A DNA stretch of 64,000 bases from Astragalus membranaceus (taxonomy: Eukaryota; Streptophyta; Magnoliopsida; Fabales; Fabaceae). Where the stretch lies: contig CM076848.1 of assembly GCA_039519185.1 (NCBI GenBank), forward strand, positions 186,184,628 through 186,248,627, read 5' to 3'. The position numbers and the translations under genes are program-made. Below, piece after piece: positions 46,300 to 57,036 of the stretch. The notes beneath the pieces are model-generated. The model saw only the letters and a list, made by a program, of their open reading frames with translations, did no database searches and was not told the origin of the DNA. Position 1 is the first letter of the stretch. Each line of letters opens with the position of its first letter.

Positions 46300-46656
46300 T
46301 GTTTATGTTATTGAGTTGATTTAATTTGGAGTGAATTCATTTGTGTAGATGCCAATACAACGGAATGGTTATCATTGTGGCTATTATGTGATGAAGTTTA
46401 TGCTGACCATTGTGAATGCTAGTATTGTTGATAATTGAGAGCAGGTATAAATTTTTGGTTAAAATTATACTTTACACATTTATTTGGAATTAGAATGATT
46501 GAATATAATTTGTTTCAGTAATTTTTAAACTTGTAGGTATTTGATGACTCAAAGGCATACACCGAAGAGGAGATTTTTGAGGTTCGTCTGCTTTGGTCAG
46601 AATTTTTTATGAAGATTCGCACGGAGCAAAAAGATACATTGTTTAAAATTCTTTGA
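44100..46656 (+). CDS. CACTA second gene: En/Spm TNP1-like with Ulp1-type protease end (9 exons, one in-frame stop)
   Basis: The predicted exons are 44100-44552, 44638-44889, 44979-45239, 45328-45608, 45697-45864, 45947-46051, 46141-46189, 46349-46444 and 46537-46656. All introns are GT-AG and the split codons close. The N-terminal part matches plant En/Spm Transposase_24 proteins (AKREAAKNIRKNNKYNHTMG, LKEEQIKKIKEESGDPDLEV). This part is thought to bind the subterminal repeats. The C-terminal part has the layout of a Ulp1/C48 cysteine protease, with His in SGHWQLIILIP and Cys in QRNGYHCGYYVMKF. A TGA at 46436-46438 stands where TGG (Trp) would continue the frame, after the catalytic Cys, so only about 42 residues are cut. 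Exon ends are my reading and need transcript support. Confidence 0.75.
46235..46297. repeat. (TA)n microsatellite inside an intron
   Basis: About 30 TA units in the seventh intron of the second CACTA gene. Confidence 0.95.
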
Positions 46657-46784
46657 TTCTGTTAATTTGTATACTGTCTGTGATTCATACTTTTAATAGA
46701 ATTGGTCGTTTCTGTTATGGTTGCTGTCTGTGATGCAATCTGGTAATTTGTACAACTATAGATTCAGTTTAGTTGCTGTCTGTG

Positions 46785-46990
46785 AAGTGGTCAGTTTTGG
46801 GATTGCAATCTGTGAATTGGTCTGTGAATTGGTCTGTTTTGGAATTGCTGTCTGTGAATTGGTCTGTGAATTGGTCTGTTTTGGAATTGCTGTCTGTGTA
46901 ATTTGTACAACTATAGAATGGAATGGTTTTAGAATGAATTTGTCTGTTTTGGAATTGGTCTGTGAATTGGACTGTTTTGGAAATGGTTGT
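46785..46990 (+). repeat. Imperfect GTCTGTGAATTGGTCTGTTTTGGAATTG tandem repeat
   Basis: Short units GTCTGTGAATTG and GTCTGTTTTGGAATTG alternate at least seven times after the second CACTA gene. Frames on both strands are by-products. Confidence 0.8.
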
Positions 46991-47069
46991 TTCTGGGAAT
47001 TGGTCATTTCTGGGATACAACAGGTTTCGTAAGGATAAAAAAATGAATGAAACTAAAATGTGTAAAATG

Positions 47070-47551
47070 ACATTTAGCGTCGGTTGTTTCAAAAAACCGA
47101 CGCTAAATGTCATTTTTAAATGACATTTAGAGACATTTAGCGTCGGTTGTTTCAAATAACCGACGCTAAATGTCATTTTCAAATGACGTTTAGAGACATT
47201 TAGCGTCGGTTGTTTAAACCAACCGACGCTAAATGTCCCCTTTGATACATTTAGCGTCGGTTGTTTCAAATAACCGACGCTAAATGTCATTTTCAAATGA
47301 CCTTTAGAGAGATTTAGCGTCGGTTATTTCAAATAACCGACGCTAAATGTCATTTTTAAATGACGTTTTGGAGACATTTAGCGTCGGTTATTTAAAACAA
47401 CCGACGCTAAATGTCATTTCTGTTGACGTTGAGTGACATTTAGCGTCGGTTAAATAAGCGACGCTAAATGTCTAACATTTAGCGTCGGTCGATTTAGCGT
47501 CGGGCGGTAACCGACGCTAAATGTCCAATTTAACCGACGCTAAATGTCTTT
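47070..47551. repeat. Right subterminal hairpin array of the 9.8-kb CACTA
   Basis: About eight self-complementary units: ACATTTAGCGTCGGTT, a short loop, then AACCGACGCTAAATGT. Spacers are about 10-25 bp. The minus-strand frame at 46769-47296 reads through this array and is not a gene. Confidence 0.85.
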
Positions 47552-47566
47552 TTTCCATTAGTGCAG

Positions 47567-48041
47567 GTACTGAAGCCACCTCCCCTTTGAAAATTACTTT
47601 GTTCCTTGCTAACCAAATGTTCCAAATAACCGCCATCCATATAAGATGCGTGACCCCTCTCCGCTTTTTGCCTTTTACTATCTTTCCAAACTCCATAAAT
47701 TGAGTAACAATATTCTCCAAATCTCCCATCGGAACCCCCATCCATGCATAAACGCTCTCCCAAATGATTTTGACCCTCCGGCAAGACAAGAATAGATGTT
47801 CCGTTGTTTCCACCTCCCGAAAACATAAGACGCAACTTAACTCATTTTGTAATTGAATTATACCTCTCCTATGAAGCTCCACCCGTGTGGCAACTCGATC
47901 ATACAAGTGTGTAGTATACCACTCAAAGAAAGGTTTAGTATTTTTTGGGTAAACTCGGGTATCCACCGCACGGACAGCAGTGACTAATTCCTCGCTTATT
48001 GTAGGTGCCTCGAGGGCAAAACAGCTGGCCCAGAGTTTCAT
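47567..48041 (-). pseudogene. LINE reverse transcriptase C-terminal part (zf-RVT domain)
   Basis: Encodes the RT-associated zinc-binding segment: CVLCFREVETTEHLFLSC, a WMGV step, then WNIWLARNKVIFKGE. The frame enters the CACTA element at its end, so the apparent C-terminus is element sequence. The true remainder (WSWFKARRG, NCRVTWSDWY, PMGCLAML, stop) lies at 37756-37635. No RT catalytic YxDD region is present, because the upstream 5' truncation removed it. Confidence 0.8.
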
Positions 48042-48539
48042 ATTTACCCTCTAACTAAGGATTATGTCCTATAGAGGAGGAGAAAAGTCCAATTTTTTAT
48101 AATGCAAGAACAGATAAAATACATAATTATGGTGTTCTACATACAGGTTCTATTAGAAGGTCTCTTTATGTGGTAGGACGATAAAGTTATCCTCCCTAAT
48201 CAGTTTTTGATATTTGCTTTTCTTCATGTGACGAGAACATATACATCATAATTGATGTGATATATTTTGAAAAGTTAGTTCCATATATTTTGAGATAGAA
48301 GGCAGCTGAAATTAAATGCTAATTCTTGGTGCATAAAAAAGATCTTCAATAGGAAACAAGAAGATTGAGAAAAAAGCTCCCAAGTGAAAAGGTAGAGATA
48401 AGAGAATTTTATGACATTGAATACTAAAAAGATTGTTGATATGAAGCTTTTGTATGGAAGTTATGGCTTCTTTACATCGATATATCTTTAAGGAAATATT
48501 ATATGACCATATATTTCTTGATGAGTGAACTATCAATAA
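48042..48539. other. AT-rich spacer, no gene recognised
   Basis: Sequence between the truncated LINE and the copia-type element. No frame or repeat boundary is evident. Confidence 0.5.
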
Positions 48540-49817
48540 TATTGGTTTTTCTAAGCAAAACTCTAAAAATTCTAACAGCTATATTTAAAAAAAAACAGAT
48601 ATAGCCGTTGGAATTTTATGCAGATAAGGTCCTTGTTTAAATCAGTTTGTTACAACAAAGTTAGTTACTAACTAACTATTAGTTTGTTAAAACTGATTAA
48701 CAAACTGAGTTTGTTAGCTACAACAAACTCTAATCTATCAGCTATTCCCAGAGAAAGCTATAAATACACTTGTACATACAACAGTTTACATAGAGAGAAA
48801 TATACATTTTTACAGTTTTATTCATAGTCTTCAAAGTCTTCTTTCTGCTTTCCTGCTTTTCATTATTCCAAGCTGTGTGAGATTGTTCAACAGGTGGTTG
48901 TAATCTCGCAAATAGAGAGGAAAAGTGAAGTAGCATACAATCAAAGTGTGATTCAAACAGAAAAGAGAGATTGAAGAGAGTAAGGGTTTGTATACCTGTT
49001 TTTGCAATTCTGTCTGAAGATCTTCAAGGTGTGAACCTCTTCAAACAGTCACAGTACATACAGAAAAAAAAACCAGAAGTGCAGAGGTCAGGATCTGTAT
49101 GTACAGAAGTAAAATCCCTAAATCAGACAGAAGAACGAAGGAAAAGTGGTTTATACCTTCGTTCAGTGTTCTTGGCATCATTCGTTCATCCTTCAACCTG
49201 GAAATCAAAAAACCATCAAAGATTTAGAAACTAGGGTTTCTGAATCACACGAACAGTAAACAAGAAACTGAAAAACAGAAGTGTAAAACGTGTTTATACC
49301 TTCGGTGTCCTTCATTTAGTATTCAGAACGACAGCAACCTTCGCAATCAAAGGTTTCGTAGGCGATGAACCTCAATGCTATGATTCAGTGCATAAACCAT
49401 AGGGGTTTTGCATCATCATCAAGCATCATCATAGGCAAGAGGAGAAGAGTTCCACCGCTTCTATCACTGAAAATCAGTGAGAACAGTGGAACCCTAGACC
49501 AGAAGAGAAGAGAAGACGAAGCGAAGAAGGAGAGGAACAGTACAGAGCAAGAACAGAGAGGAGTGAATCTTGAAGTTCTGAGTAGCTAGGGTTTCAGAAA
49601 GGATTTTATACCACGGGTCAAGGAGGATCCGCGCGCTGCTCTAGAGAAAAACGGGTCCGGGCGCGCAAAACCTGCCTCCGTAATTTTTTGTTTGGCAAGT
49701 CAGGTGTGTGAAGGTTGGGCTAGGCAGCAAGTGGGCTTTGTGCTAATTGTACCCCTGTATCTGATCCTTATAACCTAAAAGAAAAATCAAGCAAACAAAT
49801 GGTTAGGAAATTCAACA
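48540..49817 (+). repeat. 5' LTR of the copia-type element
   Basis: From TATTGGTTTTTCTAAG to ATTCAACA. A CTATAAATAC TATA box lies at 48758-48767. Frames at 48971-49234 and 49365-49589 are LTR sequence and not genes. Confidence 0.92.
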
Positions 49818-49831
49818 TGGTATCAATGAGC
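49818..49831 (+). promoter_or_regulatory. Primer-binding site (tRNA-Met type)
   Basis: TGGTATCAATGAGC directly follows the LTR end. Confidence 0.8.
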
Positions 49832-50054
49832 TAGTTACAATCCAGGGAAAACAGGAAAATTTCTAAACTCTATCTCTTTCTTTTAGATTTCTTTAAAGTT
49901 TCTTCCTTAAGTGTCAAGAAATTTTAAAACAGCAAGTGGCTGTGTGTGTCAGTGTTTCTTTTAAGGTTCTTTTGATTTCTTTTTACTTGCACAATTAGAT
50001 TGTGCAGTTTTGTGTGTTCTAACAGCTTTAGTGTTTAAAGTGTCAGTTTGTAAG

Positions 50055-52447
50055 ATGACAAGCACAGGTTTAAACACACAAGTCCCTAAATTGGATGGGA
50101 AAAACTATGACAGATGGTGCATTCAGATGAAGACAGTTCTTGGCTGTCATGGGGTCTTAAGAATAGTCAAAGATGGCCTTGAGCCATTGGCTGAAAATCC
50201 TACTCCTGCCCAAACTAACACCTTCAATGAAAATGAGCAAAAGGACTTCAAAGCTATGTATCTCATTCATCAAGGATGTGATGAAACCAACTTTGATAGG
50301 ATAAGGAACCTAGAGACTTCTAAGGCTGCCTGGGATGCCTTAGAACAGTACTACACAGGGGCTGCTCCTATCAAAGAACAGAAGTTGCAGGCTCTAAGAG
50401 CCCAATATGAAACACTAAGGATGAAGGAAGGGGAGTGTATTCCTGACTTCTTTATAAGGTTAAATAAGATCATTAATACTATGACAATGTATGGGGAAAC
50501 TCTTACAGAAAAGGTGATCTGTAAAAAAGTCCTAAGGTCCTTGACTAAGAAGTTTGGCTGGGTAGTCAACAGTATTGAAGATACAACTCTACCAGATGAC
50601 TTTAAAGTGGAGGAGCTTTAAGAAAAGCTTGAAGCAAAGGAACTAAGGATCAATCTACTAGAAGGTGAAGAAGAAGATGACCAAGCACTATTCACCAAAG
50701 CTAAGGGTAAGAAAGGAGCCACAGACAGCAGCCAATCAGGTAAGCCTAATTGGTCTAAAGGTAAGGCAGGTAAATCTAACCCTAAATCTGATTTCAATAA
50801 GGGAAATAGCAATGCATCTAAAGGCAAAGATAAGTCTAAAGTGTAATGCTACAGATGCGATAGTATGGGCACTATGCTACTGAGTGCCCTACTAGAAAGG
50901 ACTCTAAGTCCAAAGAAATTGAAAGTGAAGCCAATGTGGCTAGAGAAGATTCAGATTCTGAATCTGATCCTGTAGCTTTTAGCATGATAATAGATGACTT
51001 AGAAGAAACAGAAACTAAGGAAGTTTCTGTGGTTATAGCTGAACTTGAAACAGAAACTAATGAAGTCTCTGTATGTTCAAAAGCTAAAACAGAAACTAAG
51101 GAAGTTTTTGTGTGTTCTGTGACTGAACCTGAAGCAGAGACTAAGGAAGTTTCTGTGATCCCTGAAACTGAACTAGAAGCAGAATCTAAGGAGATTTCTG
51201 TGAGTTCAGAATCAATGTTTTCAAAAACTGTGAATTTTGAAACTGTGAGTTTTAAAAATGTGATTTTAGAAACTATGAATTCAGAATTTGTAAGTGCAGA
51301 AACTGTGAGTTTAGAAACTACAAATTCTGAAACTGAATTAGGAACAGAAATTAAGGAAATTTCTGTAACAACTAAAACTAAACCTAGGATAAGAAAATAC
51401 TGTGAATATGCTGTTTGTGCTATTTCAACTAATATTGGCAGGACTTTTGAAGTAATGTGGCCCTTGAACTATGGCTGTTCAAGCCACATAACTAGTCAGA
51501 AAGAATGGATGATTGACACTTATCCTAGAAGGAAAATTGGCATTAAAAATGCTAAACCTATTACAGCAGCTGGTGTGACGAACTTAAGGTTCAATAGGGA
51601 AGTTGGACAGGTAATATCTACTAAGAATATTTCCTATGTTCCAGGCACTACTTGTTTAATAGGTAAACTGTTTGTGAAAAAGATGAAATCTGAGATTAAT
51701 GATTTAATTCAGATTGGATATTCATCTACTACATATGGGCCACTTAATGTGTTTTCATTAGGTGCCAACAAAATTGTTTTAACTTGTGTAGATGAATATG
51801 CAAAGCTTTTGATCTATTTGACAAAAACCAAAGGAGGAGCTTTGGTATGTTTTAAACTGTTTCGGGGTGAAACTGAACTACTTGGAAGCTGTCCTAAGGA
51901 GGAAAGCAGCACTAAAGACCCTATGATGAGGAAACATGACACTAAGGAAGCTGTACAGCAGCAAGCAGATGGAATTTCTCATTATAAGGAATCTGCCACA
52001 CTACATTCGGACCCTGTGAGTCAATTTCTGACTAAGGGACAAAAACTAACAGGTTGTGAACTTGTCACAATTGACAAAGTGAATGAAGGAGACCTTATAC
52101 ACTATGCAATGAGAACAGATTCAGAATTGTGTGATTGCTATGAAGCTCTTGGAAGAAAAGGGCTGAGAAGGGCTACAATTGAGGAGTTAAACTCCACTAA
52201 TGAAGACTTAGGGACTCTATGGGATGTCTATGGACTAGAGCTCTTAAGGGAATCTAAAAGTTCTACTTTACAACATATAGCAAGGGTTGACAAGGCAGAT
52301 TGCAATTCTGCCAGCAACATTGCAGAATGCTCTCAGGTTTTCAAAGCTGCCACTCAAGCAGCTTGGCTAGAAGCACTGAACCACTGCTCTGGCTGATTTT
52401 TTTACTAAAGGCTCTAAAAGGTAAGGTTTTAACTAAAGCTTAGGAGA
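50055..52447 (+). pseudogene. Copia-type gag plus decayed protease
   Basis: Gag begins at ATG 50055 (MTSTGLNTQVPKLDGKNYDR) and has the UBN2 capsid fold signature (WDALEQYYTG; LRAQYETLRMKEGE). A TAA at 50619-50621 closes the first frame, although the same frame continues with EKLEAKELRINLLEG. At the zinc knuckle (CYRCDSMG) there is another stop and a frame change near 50870. The frame from 50936 to 52396 is Glu/Thr/Val-rich, with repeated ETKEVSV phrases, then a protease-like WPLNYGCSSHIT where the active-site Asp-Ser-Gly is lost. Past that point only scattered copia-like phrases remain up to the RNase H stub near 52390. Confidence 0.75.
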
Positions 52448-52592
52448 CAGCTAGGTTGAAAGCTAACATCTGGGGGCTTGTCCCAGATCATCACTAATTA
52501 ATGCCTAACAGGGGGTTGTCCTGGTATTAGAATCTGTCTCTAAGCCTAACTCCTTATTATGCTTAAGGAAGGGTTAAAATTTTCAGGGTTTA

Positions 52593-52605
52593 ACTTAAGG
52601 AAGGG
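52593..52605 (+). promoter_or_regulatory. Polypurine tract
   Basis: A TAAGGAAGGG tract lies directly before the 3' LTR. A related TTAAGGAAGGGTT tract lies about 40 bp upstream. Confidence 0.7.
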
Positions 52606-53884
52606 TATTGGTTTTTCTAAGAAAAACCCTAAAAATTCTAACAGCTATATTTCAAAAAACAGATATAGCTGTTGGAATTTTATGTAGATAAGGTCCCTGT
52701 TTAAATCAGTTTGTTACAACAAAGTTAGTTACTAACTAACTATTAGTTTGTTAAAACTGATTAACAAACTGAGTTTGTTAGCTACAACAAACTCTAATCT
52801 ATCAGCTATTCCCAGAGAAAGCTATAAATACACTTGTACATACAACAGTTTACATAGAGAGAAATATACATTTTTATAGTTTATTCATAGTCTTCAAAGT
52901 CTTCTTTCTGCTTTCCTGCTTTTCATTATTCCAAGGTGTGTGAGATTGTTCAACAGGTGGTTGTAATCTCGCAAATAGAGAGGAAAAGTGAATTAGCATA
53001 CAATCAAAGTGTGATTCAAACAGAAAAGAGAGATTGAAGAGAGTAAGGGTTTGTATACCTGTTTTTGCAATTCTGTCTGAAGATCTTCAAGGTGTGAACC
53101 TCTTCAAACAGTCACAGTACATACAGAAAAGAAAACCAAAAGTGCAGAGGTCAGAATCTGTATGTACAGAAGTAAAAAACCGTAAATCAGACAGAAGAAC
53201 GAAGGAAAAATGCTTTATACCTTCGTTCAGTGTTCTTGGCATCATTCGTTCATCCTTCAACCTGGAAATCAAAAAACCATCAAAGATTTAGAAACTAGGG
53301 TTTCTGAATCACACGAACAGTAAACAAGAAACTGAAAAACAGAAGTGTAAAACGTGTTTATACCTTCGGTGTCCTTCGTTTAGTATTCAAAACGACAGCA
53401 ACCTTCGCAATCAAAGGTTTCGTAGGCGACGAACCTCAGTGTTATGATTCAGTGCATAAACCATAGGGGTTTTGCATCATCATCATCAAGCATCATCATA
53501 GGCAAGAGGAGAAGAGTTCCACCGCTTCTATCACTGAAAATCAGTGAGAACAGTGGAACCCTAGACCAGAAGAGAAGAGAAAACGAAGCGAAGAAGGAGA
53601 GGAACAGTACAGAGCAAGAACAGAGATGAGTGAATCTTGAAGTTCTGAGCAGCTAGGGTTTCAGAAAGGATTTTATACCACAGGTCAAGGAGGATCCGCG
53701 CGCTGCTCCAGAGAAAAACGGGTCCGGGCGCGCAAAACCCGCCTCCGTAATTTTTTGTTTGGCAAGTCAGGTGTGTGAAGGTTGGGCTGGGCAGCAAGTG
53801 GGCTTTGTGCTAATTGCACCCCTGTATCTGATCCTTATAACCTGAAAGAAAAATCAAGCAAACAAATGGTTAGGAAATCCAACA
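52606..53884 (+). repeat. 3' LTR of the copia-type element
   Basis: From TATTGGTTTTTCTAAG to ATCCAACA. It matches the 5' LTR along its full length, including the CTATAAATAC box near 52823. Confidence 0.92.
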
Positions 53885-54523
53885 AATAAATCCCTGAAAA
53901 TATGATATCACATGAGTTGCACACACAAAACTGTTTCCAACATCGATCTTGAAATTTATTTAATATTTTTTATTTATTTTCCGGTGGGGATTGAATAGTG
54001 TAGAACTCTTCTCAGCTCCCCATTGCATAATTCTATATATCCTCTACTGAACCAAATAGACCAACAAGGAATTAATCCATGGGTAGTACTCATTATTAGT
54101 TGATTAATAACTTTTTCTAATGTTTATTTATAATGAAAATTCTTACAACAATTGTGTTGCCTGTCTATGCTTTTTCTGACAATAGTTTAGAGCACCTAAC
54201 ACTTTTGCTTCAGAAAAATAAACCTAACATTTATTGCTTAGAAACAACCAATCAGATCATTTCAGTTAATAAAATCAAATTAAAATAATGAATATCTAAA
54301 TTAGGAAAAAACAAAACAAAACAAGTTATATGATTATATCCACCGGTGAAGGGTTGGGAGGAAGACAGCGAAACACATAGGATGAATTCCAATTCTCAAA
54401 GTCAATGTTTTTGAAGACTCTCCATCTACCTTCGTTTCTATGCTTCGCTTGTCCAACACCATAAGGAAGTCTTGGTTCTCTACTTTTTTATTAATCTGAT
54501 ATTTGAACACGATACTTTTACCC
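53885..54523. other. Intergenic spacer, no gene recognised
   Basis: AT-rich sequence between two retroelements. The minus frame 54334-54534 (ending TLTLRIGIHPMCFAVFLPTL) is unfamiliar and unsupported. Confidence 0.4.
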
Positions 54524-54538
54524 CTAAAAAACAAGAGA

Positions 54539-55145
54539 TGTAATCTGGGCCAAGTCTGAATTCACTTGTTCAATGAAGTAAATTATACTCATATGGCGCC
54601 TCTTGTGGGTCTTGGTCCCGCTTCTTGACCTTTCACGGGAATTAGAGGAGGCACGTGAAGAGGTCCTGGAGTGGGAGTCGTCAGGCCAGTAAGTACCATT
54701 CGGGGAGGATGGAGGGGTTTTTTGGAGGTGAGCCCAACCCCCGATATTTGCGACGCTGAGGAGGGGAGCGGTGCACGTGCTTTCACCTTGGTGGGGAACG
54801 ATGGGCACGATGCCTTCGAGGGGGAGACCGATGATGCCTTGAGACCACAGTTGTATGAGGAGGAGTTCCCCAGTAGGGTGGAGGCTGTTCAGGCATTGAA
54901 GCCACACGCCTTTCAATTTTCCTTAGGCGTGCTTCTTGCTGCAGCGTGGTCTGAGTGCGGTTGCACAGGAGATCCAAGAGTTGGTTCACGTTTGGGGGTT
55001 GGGCAGGCTCCTGGAGGGAGTTTGTCTGCGGGACCTGGATGGTATCCTCGTCGGGATGGCTAGCTACATTGCCCTCAGGAGTGCCGTCTGGCTGGGGCGC
55101 GGGCACAGCAATGCTTCGAACTCGGGGTCTACCTCTTGGTGCCAT
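54539..55145 (-). pseudogene. Gag-like frame of the Tat-like element
   Basis: Begins at ATG 55145 about 70 bp after the primer-binding site (MAPRGRPRVRS), with a Pro/Gln-rich stretch and NQLLDLLCNRTQTTLQQEAR. The frame ends at 54783. An overlapping frame (54916-54524) has Ser/Arg-rich sequence. It resembles the N-terminal leader of Tat/Athila gag, but the capsid core is not present. Confidence 0.5.
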
Positions 55146-55215
55146 GGAGAAGCAAGAGAAAAGTTCAAGGAATAGAGATAATGTGAAAGATAGATAACTC
55201 CACTTTGGTCGCCAA

Positions 55216-55738
55216 TGTTCTGTACCTTTACCACACCGTGGATTGGACCGAACAGGTAGTTGGTAGGGTAGTTTCTATACCTGGTTGAACTTCTGATAGC
55301 ACCAGAAGGTAGGGGACTGGTCGAGCTTGGATGGGTAGGATCAGGGAGTGCTGCTTGTGAGTTGGCCTGCTTGTGACCTGGCCTGCTTGTGACCGGGCCT
55401 GTTTGTGATCGGGCCTGGGACGAGCAGGACTGCTGATGATGAGTTGATGTCAAAACGTTCCCAGGTGGGGTACCTGCGAAGCCACTCCGACGCTCAAGTC
55501 AGTATTGAGGATAATAGAGTAGGATAGCAAGGAATGAGAATCTACCTATTAATGGCCAAGCATGTCAGTATTTATAGGGATTTGTGCCAGCTTTAAGCCG
55601 TCGAATTGGTCAGGTGAATCTGAGCCATTGAAGCATGATAGCCATAAATGGGCTGATTTATCATGGATATAGGACAAAGCTTATTGGGCTTAGTCATGTC
55701 CAATTGCTGGGGTGCGTCTCATGATCCAGTCCAGAACA
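55216..55738 (-). repeat. LTR flanked by internal sequence on both sides
   Basis: On the minus strand it runs from TGTTCTGGACTGG to GGTACAGAACA, giving TGTTCTG/CAGAACA end repeats. After it comes TTGGCGACCAAAGTGGAG, a primer-binding-site-like sequence. Before it comes CTTGGGGGGCAAC, a purine tract. Confidence 0.75.
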
Positions 55739-55958
55739 GTTGCCCCCCAAGTCGAGATTATCCTAGGGGATGGTTTTGACTTGATGTTTAAGGATGCTTT
55801 CGTAGGCTGGATCACTCTCACGGCTCGTGCCGTCGTCGGGCCTGTTCAGTTTGACGGCTGATCACAACAATTGTCTTGTTCGTCTCTTGATATTTTTTAC
55901 TGATTTTCCTTGATCGATGTGATTGATGGTAAGTAATTTTTAATCATTTTTTACCTTG

Positions 55959-55966
55959 TATAAATA
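55959..55966 (+). promoter_or_regulatory. TATA box in front of the antisense ORF
   Basis: TATAAATA followed by GGGGGTGG on the plus strand, about 1.07 kb upstream of the ORF at 57037. Its direction is opposite to the element. Confidence 0.45.
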
Positions 55967-56239
55967 GGGGGTGGTCCCCTTTCACATTTACTCTTGTCAA
56001 GGGCCAAAACGAAACTTCTTAGAGAGAGAAGGGGGTGTGAGGCGAGTTCCTTTGAGAGAGAAAGAGGGAGGGGCGATCACAACTATTCCTCTTGGCACGA
56101 TCAAGTCTTCCTTTGCACTGATTGCCTAGGATCGACCACATCTTCAGCAATGTACCTTCTTTCTTTCTTGTTTAGTCTTGATTTGCTCATGGAGCTTAGG
56201 TGCGAGAGGGCGAGCAGGAGGGTGAGGCGCGAGCAGAGA

Positions 56240-56520
56240 GATGACACGAATAGGGGATGAGAGCGAGCAGAGGAGTGCGCGAGCAGAGAGTGGGGTGAGC
56301 AGACGCGAACAGGAGATGAGAGCGAGCATAGGAGTGCGCGAGCAGGAGATGGGGGCGAGCATAGGAGTGCGCGAGCAGGAGATGAAGGCGAGCAGAGAGT
56401 GGGGTGAGCAAGAGATGAGGGCGAGCAGAGAGTGGGGAGAGCAGGAGATGAGGAGCGAGCAGAGAGTGAGGGGCAAGCAGAGAGTGAGGGCGAGCAGAGG
56501 AATGAGGGACGAGCAGAGGG
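56240..56520 (+). repeat. GCGAGCAGAGAGTGGGG minisatellite
   Basis: Imperfect units of 25-35 bp built from GCGAGCA(G/T)AG and GCAGGAGATGA. Open frames on both strands here come from the repeat. Confidence 0.85.
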
Positions 56521-56539
56521 TTGAATTTTCCTTCTCATG

Positions 56540-56706
56540 CCAAGTCCATCCCTTTACTCATCATTTGATTCCCTCACATGCTAGGTCCATCACTTCATGC
56601 ATCATTTGATTCCCTCACATGCTAGGTCCATCACTTCATGCATCATTTTGATTTCCTCACATGCTAAGTCCATCACTTCATGCATCATTTTATTCCCTCA
56701 CATGCT
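56540..56706 (+). repeat. Tandem repeat of about 42 bp
   Basis: Four units containing ATTCCCTCACATGCTAGGTC and CATCACTTCATGCATCATTT, each with slight changes. Confidence 0.85.
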
Positions 56707-57036
56707 ATTTTTTGTGATCTCTTCTTCTGTACCAATGAAGTGTGCTATCTTTATGCTAACACTTTTGTCTCGTGACTTTTTCAGGATCAAAATCTCAGCG
56801 CGTCGGGCCATCATTTGATCCAAGCGTCCAACTCGAGGTATATTGCTTGTCTCCGCATCTGATAATCGTTAATTTTCTTTGGTCTCTATTTTCGGGAAGT
56901 CTTGGATACGTAGGTCCTTCCCCTTCTTTTAAATTCTGCTTGGGCGGCCTCAGGAGGGGGAGCTTGTCAAGAACAAGTCATCCATTTTCTTATTAGATAC
57001 TTGTTTTGACTATATGCCCCTACCCTGCATGTTTAG

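Larger units (their letters stand above)
37760..47563 (+). mobile_element. 9.8-kb CACTA (En/Spm) transposon, nearly autonomous
   Basis: The termini are CACTAGTGGAAA at 37760 and TTTTTTCCATTAGTG ending at 47563. The 3-bp duplication is CAG (37757-37759 and 47564-47566). It has subterminal inverted-repeat arrays at both ends and two genes in the same direction: a TNP2-type transposase (40509-43709) and a nine-exon TNP1/Ulp1-type gene (44100-46656). A captured malectin exon lies in the leader region. Each gene carries one in-frame TGA, so the copy may be just past autonomy. Confidence 0.95.
37388..48041 (-). mobile_element. LINE (L1-type) 3' remnant split by a CACTA element
   Basis: On the minus strand, 48041-47567 encodes the end of a LINE reverse transcriptase. 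The frame continues without a break at 37756-37635 when the CACTA (37760-47563) and one copy of the CAG duplication are removed. A 3' UTR follows (37634-37400), ending in a short A tract near 37395. The 5' part of the LINE is missing. Confidence 0.85.
48540..53884 (+). mobile_element. Copia-type LTR element retaining gag but lacking most of pol
   Basis: LTRs of about 1.28 kb at both ends, with a target duplication AATAA (48535-48539 and 53885-53889). The primer-binding site TGGTATCAATGAGC follows the 5' LTR. The internal region is only 2.8 kb and has a UBN2-type gag, a decayed protease, and a stub of the RNase H end (LADFFTKG). It has no recognisable integrase or RT, so it depends on enzymes of another element. 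The LTRs differ at about 30 positions by eye, mostly transitions. Confidence 0.92.

Noticed and set aside
46769..47296. 175-codon minus-strand frame with repeated QPTLNVSK phrases
   Set aside because: It reads through the subterminal hairpin array and the adjacent tandem repeat, and the periodic phrases come from the DNA repeat.
47070..47551. Possible CRISPR-like regular array
   Set aside because: The units are self-complementary subterminal repeats of a CACTA element with variable short spacers, in a plant genome.
48971..49589. Two open frames repeated at 53034-53629
   Set aside because: They lie inside the two LTR copies and correspond to LTR leader sequence.
56101..56609. Several 70- to 145-codon frames on both strands
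   Set aside because: Generated by the GCGAGCAG minisatellite and the 42-bp tandem repeat.
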